Of a stretch of DNA of 55,956 nucleotides, positions 52,457 to 55,956 are shown piece after piece. The notes below the pieces were generated by a model. It made no database searches and had not been told where the DNA came from. It worked only from the letters and a program-made list of their open reading frames with translations. Within the stretch, counting starts at the first letter, position 1; each line of letters starts with the position of its first letter. Both the position numbers and the translations under genes were made by a program. Origin of the DNA: Pseudoxanthomonas yeongjuensis. GTDB lineage: Bacteria > Pseudomonadota > Gammaproteobacteria > Xanthomonadales > Xanthomonadaceae. Where the stretch lies: positions 472,501-528,456 of the forward strand of contig NZ_PDWT01000003.1 in NCBI RefSeq assembly GCF_010093345.1. The letters run 5' to 3'.

Positions 52457-52840
52457 ATACACCGACCACCACTGGTCATTGTAGTGACTGTGACAAGCCA
52501 CGAGCAGGCTTGCCGGAGTGCGTAGAAGCGGAAAGGAATCCTCACTCTCGCGCTGCGCAATATCTCGGAGCTTGTTGATGGTGCCAATGTGGTCAGTACC
52601 ACCAAGGCTGGGCCAATGAAACTCACCCTCAGCCAGGGCGGCTGCAGTGGAAGTTTGCACAGCAATCAAGTGCGCAGGGTGCTTTACAGATACAAGAGCG
52701 AGATCGCTTACAACAAAGGCAGAATCACCGCGCTTCCGTGTCTCCTCAAGAGTTGAGGCAAGCGCCTCGACCTCTCTCGGAGAGCCCGATAGAAGCACGA
52801 CCTCGTCGTTTTTGAACCAGAATCTGCCTAGATGCATCAT
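52451..52840 (-). CDS. hypothetical soluble protein, cassette gene
   Basis: A 129-residue protein without signal or membrane segment (FKNDEVVLLSGSPREVEALASTL, LRDIAQRESEDSFPLL). No family recognised. Its start at 52840 (MM) lies 4 bp from the next attC and its stop is in the attC core. Confidence 0.7.
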   Translation of the reverse strand: MMHLGRFWFKNDEVVLLSGSPREVEALASTLEETRKRGDSAFVVSDLALVSVKHPAHLIAVQTSTAAALAEGEFHWPSLGGTDHIGTINKLRDIAQRESEDSFPLLRTPASLLVACHSHYNDQWWSVYG

Positions 52841-52844
52841 GTAT

Positions 52845-52904
52845 GGCTAACGCCTGAATTAAGCCGACCCGCGAAGCGGGTTCGGCTTGAATGAATTGTT
52901 AGGC
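52845..52904 (-). repeat. attC, 60-bp short form
   Basis: Site of the 144-codon membrane protein cassette. Left core GGCTAAC, right core GTTAGGC. The upstream gene reads through the right core in frame and stops at a TAA in the other half of the site. Confidence 0.92.
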
Positions 52905-53293
52905 CCCGGCGCGGGACCCTTGATCGATCCGGCCAGAAGAAGCAGGCCGATTAGTCCAACTGGTGGAATGAGCGTGGCCCAATAGATATTTCCTGGCAAA
53001 GCGAACGTCGCAAAGAATGCGGCTGCAATCCCGCCGGCAATGCAAATCGCTACTCCGCCGCGCTCCCACTTGGTCAGGAGGAAAAAGCGTGGCCCGGCGC
53101 CGATGCGAAAGAAGGCGCCAAGCAGCCCTGCAGCACCTCCGACGCCAAGCGCAAGAAGTCTTGGCTCACGGAATCCCACAACTAGCAGGACAACCACAAA
53201 AGGTCCAAGTAGAAGCGCGCAGCCAACCCAGACTGCAACGAGTGCGAGCCGGGCCGGTTTGCGATCTATCAAGCTTGCGATTCTTCTGAACAA
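52859..53293 (-). CDS. four-helix membrane protein with attC-encoded tail, cassette gene
   Basis: A 144-residue protein with four membrane helices (LALVAVWVGCALLLGPFVVVLLVV, LLALGVGGAAGLLGAFF, VAICIAGGIAAAFFATFAL, ATLIPPVGLIGLLLLAGS). The frame has no stop inside the cassette body; it crosses most of the attC site, which encodes the tail NNSFKPNPLRGSA, and stops at a TAA in its distal half. No family recognised. Start 3 bp from the next attC. Confidence 0.68.
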   Translation of the reverse strand: MFRRIASLIDRKPARLALVAVWVGCALLLGPFVVVLLVVGFREPRLLALGVGGAAGLLGAFFRIGAGPRFFLLTKWERGGVAICIAGGIAAAFFATFALPGNIYWATLIPPVGLIGLLLLAGSIKGPAPGPNNSFKPNPLRGSA

Positions 53294-53296
53294 GGG

Positions 53297-53410
53297 GCCT
53301 AACGCCTGAGTTAAGCCGACCCGCAGCGGGGTGGCGACTGGGTGCTAGCGTAGCGGAAAAGCACCCAGGCGGTGCCCCGATGCGGGTTCGGCTTGAACGA
53401 ATTGTTAGGC
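53297..53410 (-). repeat. attC, long form with GTGCTAGCGTAGCG loop
   Basis: Site of the second VOC cassette; cores GCCTAAC and GTTAGGC, the latter giving the stop codon. Confidence 0.93.
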
Positions 53411-53794
53411 CGCAGCAACGGCGCTGACCATAACGTAGTACCCATCAGGGTCGCGGAGTGCAAACTCCATAGTACCCGTGTTGGAATTGATATTAGGCTC
53501 CTCCTCTAACTTATTGGCGAGGGCTCGCGCACGGACGAGCGTCTCGTCAAAGTCATCTACGCGGAAGAACAACAGAAGCCCGTTACCAGGCTGAGAATGT
53601 TCGGGACTGGTTAGCGTTGGATGATCGTGTGAGCCCCACTGGTGAAGGCAGAGGAGAACCGTCCCGTCTCCATCCAGGATCTGCCCGAAGTAGCTATGAG
53701 CAGGGCCCGTGTCGGGTTGACCGAACAGCGACTGATACCAGCTGAAGCTGCGAGCAACATCGGCAACACCAATGATTGTCCAAGTGCGCCTCAT
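53405..53794 (-). CDS. VOC family protein, cassette gene
   Basis: A 129-residue single-domain vicinal-oxygen-chelate protein: WTIIGVADVARSFSWYQSLFG at the start, LLCLHQWG, LFFRVDDFDETLVRARALA and FALRDPDGYYVMVS are the usual blocks. It resembles glyoxalase and bleomycin-resistance proteins; the ligand is unknown. It is not a close copy of the VOC gene at 42271. Confidence 0.84.
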   Translation of the reverse strand: MRRTWTIIGVADVARSFSWYQSLFGQPDTGPAHSYFGQILDGDGTVLLCLHQWGSHDHPTLTSPEHSQPGNGLLLFFRVDDFDETLVRARALANKLEEEPNINSNTGTMEFALRDPDGYYVMVSAVAAA

Positions 53795-53807
53795 GGTCTC
53801 TCCTGCG

Positions 53808-53923
53808 GCCTAACGCCTGAGTTAAGCCGACCCGCATCGGGGCGGCGACTGGATGCAATATAGCCGAAGACGTGCAGTCAGGCGCCGCCCCGATGCGGGT
53901 TCGGCTTGAACGAATTGTTAGGT
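53808..53923 (-). repeat. attC, long form with GATGCAATATAGCCG loop
   Basis: Site of the GFA cassette; left core GCCTAAC, right core GTTAGGT. Confidence 0.93.
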
Positions 53924-53927
53924 GCCG

Positions 53928-54329
53928 CTATGAGGGAAACGCATCAAACACGGGAATGCTAGCTAGATTTGCGTCCCAAGCCGCTCGGCTGGCAACGAAA
54001 ATATGAGCGTCTGGAGTCAAGGCGAGTTCCGTGTCAAGACAGCCAGCAGGGACGACAAGGAACTCATTAGTGACATGTGGCATTGCGGAGCCACAAGCCG
54101 AGCAGAAGCAACGGACGTGACGGGTTTGCGGAAGGTGGTACGTCTGGACCTTGTCCTGGCCGGAAAGCCATTCGAACTTGGCCGTCGACGAGAATAAATT
54201 TGCTGCGTGAGCTGATCCAGTGTCTTTACGGCAATGGGTACAGTGACAGAGGAAGAAGCGGTCAAACACGCCCTCAACCTTGAAAGTCGCCGCGCCGCAT
54301 AGGCAAGAGCCAAGGTGTTGATGCTCCAT
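53928..54329 (-). CDS. GFA family zinc-binding protein, cassette gene
   Basis: A 133-residue protein with the full GFA cysteine set: GSCLCGAATF, CHCTHCRKDTGSAHAANLF and CFCSACGSAMP. It is of the same fold as the chromosomal gene at 31302 but clearly different in sequence, so it is not a recent copy. AGGAG precedes the ATG. Substrate unknown. Confidence 0.84.
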   Translation of the reverse strand: MEHQHLGSCLCGAATFKVEGVFDRFFLCHCTHCRKDTGSAHAANLFSSTAKFEWLSGQDKVQTYHLPQTRHVRCFCSACGSAMPHVTNEFLVVPAGCLDTELALTPDAHIFVASRAAWDANLASIPVFDAFPS

Positions 54330-54363
54330 ATTTCTCCTTTCCGGTGCGAAGTACTCTCGCGGC

Positions 54364-54423
54364 GCCTAACGCCTGAATTAAGCCGCGCCGCGAAGCGGCG
54401 TCGGCTTGAATGAATTGTTAGGC
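54364..54423 (-). repeat. attC, 60-bp short form
   Basis: Site of the 94-residue membrane protein cassette. The loop stem has a paired change (CGCCGCGAAGCGGCG in place of ACCCGCGAAGCGGGT), keeping the hairpin. Confidence 0.92.
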
Positions 54424-54451
54424 GCCTGCGATAGAGCGCAAGCACCTATAG

Positions 54452-54736
54452 TCAAATGCCACCAAAAAAGAATGACGCAAGGATTAGTAAGACGGGAAGA
54501 GCGCAAAGCGTAGTACCAGCGATCTGCTGGAAGCTACGCAAGTCAGGATTGGCAATTAGCGCATAGGTTGAAACTGGAACTATTACGAATGCGGCCGCGG
54601 TGGAAAAGAAGCTGGTTAATAGGGAAATTTGAACGACGGTTGGATTTGATTTGAAGACAATGGCGCAAGTGAGCGAAACAGCCCAGATTGTTGGGAGAGC
54701 GATCAGAGCCCAAATTGGCATTGCTACTTTTGGCAT
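54452..54736 (-). CDS. three-helix membrane protein, cassette gene
   Basis: A 94-residue protein with membrane helices at about 8-28, 35-61 and 77-94 (LCALPVLLILASFFFGGI). No family recognised. Start 6 bp from the next attC. Confidence 0.7.
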   Translation of the reverse strand: MPKVAMPIWALIALPTIWAVSLTCAIVFKSNPTVVQISLLTSFFSTAAAFVIVPVSTYALIANPDLRSFQQIAGTTLCALPVLLILASFFFGGI

Positions 54737-54742
54737 GACAGC

Positions 54743-54802
54743 GCCTAACGCCTGAATTAAGCCGACCCGCGAAGCGGGTTCGGCTTGAATGAATTGTTAG
54801 AG
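54743..54802 (-). repeat. attC, 60-bp short form
   Basis: Site of the 127-residue anchored protein cassette; left core GCCTAAC, right core GTTAGAG, which gives the stop codon. Confidence 0.92.
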
Positions 54803-55180
54803 CGCGTCCCCACAGCGGTCGCCCTCCGGAAAGAATACCTGTGTTGGAAACCTGGGTGGTGGCGCATCCGCACGAACCAGTGCGCTGCACCCGCGGAACT
54901 GAATCCGATTGAAGGTGACAGATTGACCCGAGCTGGTATGCAAGATGATTGCCGAAGGCGTCTCCGACCATGTGCCACTTTGTTGGTCAGGCGGGCAGAT
55001 GTCGCACCAACTGGATCCAGCGAAGTTGCCAGATGCGTACAGGCGAATGGTTTGTACAGTGTCGCGTCCCATTACCCAAGACTGTGCTGGTTCTTCTCGG
55101 GATGCCCGCTGAAACAGCCAATAGCCTCCGCCGATAGCGATAAGAAGTAGAGCTGTTGTCAAAGCCGCCGATTTGTTCAT
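54797..55180 (-). CDS. membrane-anchored cysteine-containing protein, cassette gene
   Basis: A 127-residue protein with an N-terminal signal anchor (LTTALLLIAIGGGYWLFQ, 7-24) and a probable periplasmic part with cysteines in SWCDICPPDQ, RGCSAL and DRCGDAL. No family recognised. Start 5 bp from the attC; stop in the attC core. Confidence 0.7.
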   Translation of the reverse strand: MNKSAALTTALLLIAIGGGYWLFQRASREEPAQSWVMGRDTVQTIRLYASGNFAGSSWCDICPPDQQSGTWSETPSAIILHTSSGQSVTFNRIQFRGCSALVRADAPPPRFPTQVFFPEGDRCGDAL

Positions 55181-55184
55181 AAGC

Positions 55185-55277
55185 GCTCTAACGTCAGAAT
55201 TAAGCCGGCCCGCTAAACCGCAGTGCGTCAGATCGCGGCGCCAACGATGCGGGTTCGGCTTGAATGATTTGTTATGT
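55185..55277 (-). repeat. attC, 93-bp form with GTCAGATCGCGGC loop, noncoding-family type
   Basis: Site of repeat cassette R5; right half GAATGATTTGTTATGT; left core CTCTAAC. Confidence 0.91.
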
Positions 55278-55555
55278 GGTAATGCCCGGATTAGTCGGTG
55301 TAGCTGTCGCCCCGCCCCGAGAACCACCACCCCGCCGAAATACTACCAGCCTTTATGACCAGCGCTTTGGCAAGAACTCATGAGTCGAGGAACCGCCGAA
55401 GCCAAGGCCAATTGGAGTACCCAAATCTATCAACCGACATCGAAGCGACGAACGACCCGATCGCGAGAAAGTCAGAGAGTGCTGTCCGGAGCCGACCCTG
55501 GACGCTGCGGCGGATTAACCGAAGGAAGAACTACAGCAATATTGATTGCATTACC
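55278..55555 (-). repeat. noncoding repeat cassette R5
   Basis: Same family. Left arm GCTTTGGC and right arm GCCGAAGC are kept. The minus-direction frame has a TGA at the same place as R3. A plus-strand 68-codon frame (55355-55561) is open here only. Confidence 0.8.
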
Positions 55556-55673
55556 GCATAACGCCGGAATTAAGCCGAACCGCACCATGCAGATCGGGAA
55601 CCGAAACCACAACTTGCTACGACTGCCTTGAACGAAGCCAAGATGCGGGTTCGGCTTGAATGACTTGTTAGGC
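55556..55673 (-). repeat. attC, 118-bp form with CACCATGCAGATCGGG loop
   Basis: Site of repeat cassette R6; a copy of the site at 48959 except for the left core (GCATAAC here, GCCTAAC there), which belongs to the neighbour. Confidence 0.92.
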
Positions 55674-55943
55674 AGCAATGCCCGGGATGGCCGGAGCGCC
55701 TATCGCCCAATCTACCGAGAACCACTGCCGCCGAAATACTACCAGCCTTTATGACCAGGGCTTTGGCAAGAACCCACGAGCCGAGGAGCGGCCGAAGCCC
55801 AAGCCATGTGAAGCAGCCTGTTGCGTCAGTCGTCATCGGCGAGCAAACCGATCGCGTGAAAGTTGAACACTATCCGGAGGCGACCCTAAACGCTGCGGCG
55901 GATTGGCCGAAGGAAGAACTACCGCAATATTGATTGCATTGCC
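55674..55943 (-). repeat. noncoding repeat cassette R6
   Basis: Copy of R2 with a single base difference (GCCGCCGAAAT against GCCGCCAAAAT). Stem arms GGCTTTGGC (55759-55767) and GCCGAAGCC (55791-55799). Confidence 0.82.
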
Positions 55944-55956
55944 GCCTAACGCCTGA
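55944..55956 (-). repeat. attC, cut by the window edge
   Basis: GCCTAACGCCTGA, the first 13 bases (plus strand) of the next attC. It shows that the array goes on to the right. Confidence 0.85.

Larger units (their letters stand above)
42096..55956 (-). mobile_element. integron cassette array (distal part, about 30 cassettes)
   Basis: From here to the right edge the DNA is a train of cassettes: a minus-strand ORF or conserved noncoding unit, then an attC site. On the minus strand sites read GCCTAAC, AATTCATTCAAGCCGAACCCGC, a variable loop, GCGGGTCGGCTTAA, CTCAGGC, GTTAGGC. The two unpaired bases lie in the half next to the gene stop, as canonical attC polarity requires. So attI and the integrase gene must lie right of the window, and the left end is distal. 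No integrase gene and no cassette promoter are visible here. GC is clearly lower than in the flanking core genes. Confidence 0.95.

Noticed and set aside
42096..55956. CRISPR array as explanation of the regular repeats
   Set aside because: Repeats are 60-118 bp imperfect palindromes with attC core boxes, spaced by 200-600 bp units that mostly hold ORFs; no cas genes are present.

Overview
The window is a chromosomal segment of a GC-rich gammaproteobacterium of the Xanthomonadaceae/Lysobacteraceae type; the genus cannot be fixed from the sequence. The evidence is the gene content and order (coaBC-dut-algC beside radC, speA with speE, aceB-aceA, tyrS upstream of an rRNA operon), a three-part peptide modification system that I know from Xanthomonadaceae, and an integron array whose attC sites are of the Xanthomonas kind.

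Left part (1-42.1 kb) is mostly core genome. Positions 1-390 hold the leader and tandem promoters of an rRNA operon that reads leftward off the window. Then follow tyrS, a block of peptidoglycan turnover and recycling genes (M23 endopeptidase, anmK, ampG), xth, pyrE, the coaBC-dut-algC operon, radC, a HicAB toxin-antitoxin pair, argS with a SPOR protein, several membrane or redox enzymes, the polyamine genes speA and speE, a PII protein, ubiK, comM, an S9 peptidase and the glyoxylate-shunt operon aceB-aceA with a divergent LysR regulator. Intergenic gaps carry paired inverted repeats of several REP families; one family flanks a REP-associated transposase (RAYT).

At 32.4-37.7 kb lies a compact system of uncharacterised function: a cysteine-free RiPP-like precursor, a divergent SagB-type dehydrogenase, a membrane protein with a nucleotide-cyclase-like domain and TPR repeats whose gene overlaps the precursor gene tail to tail, and a protein joining a cyclic-nucleotide-binding domain to a GGDEF domain, in operon with the cyclase. 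This looks like a peptide maturation system tied to second-messenger signalling.

Right part (42.1-55.96 kb) is an integron cassette array of lower GC: about 30 cassettes, all genes on the minus strand, separated by 29 recognisable attC sites (the last one cut by the window edge) plus two decayed ones. Gene direction and the position of the extrahelical attC bases both place the integrase and attI beyond the right edge; the left end beside the LysR gene is the old, decaying distal end. Twenty-four cassettes carry ORFs, about half for small membrane or exported proteins, the rest including a lone MazF-like toxin, two VOC proteins, a HIT hydrolase, a DUF4262 protein and a GFA-family protein. Six cassettes form a repeated family without a conserved ORF, with their own attC variant and a conserved stem, and are candidates for an RNA element.
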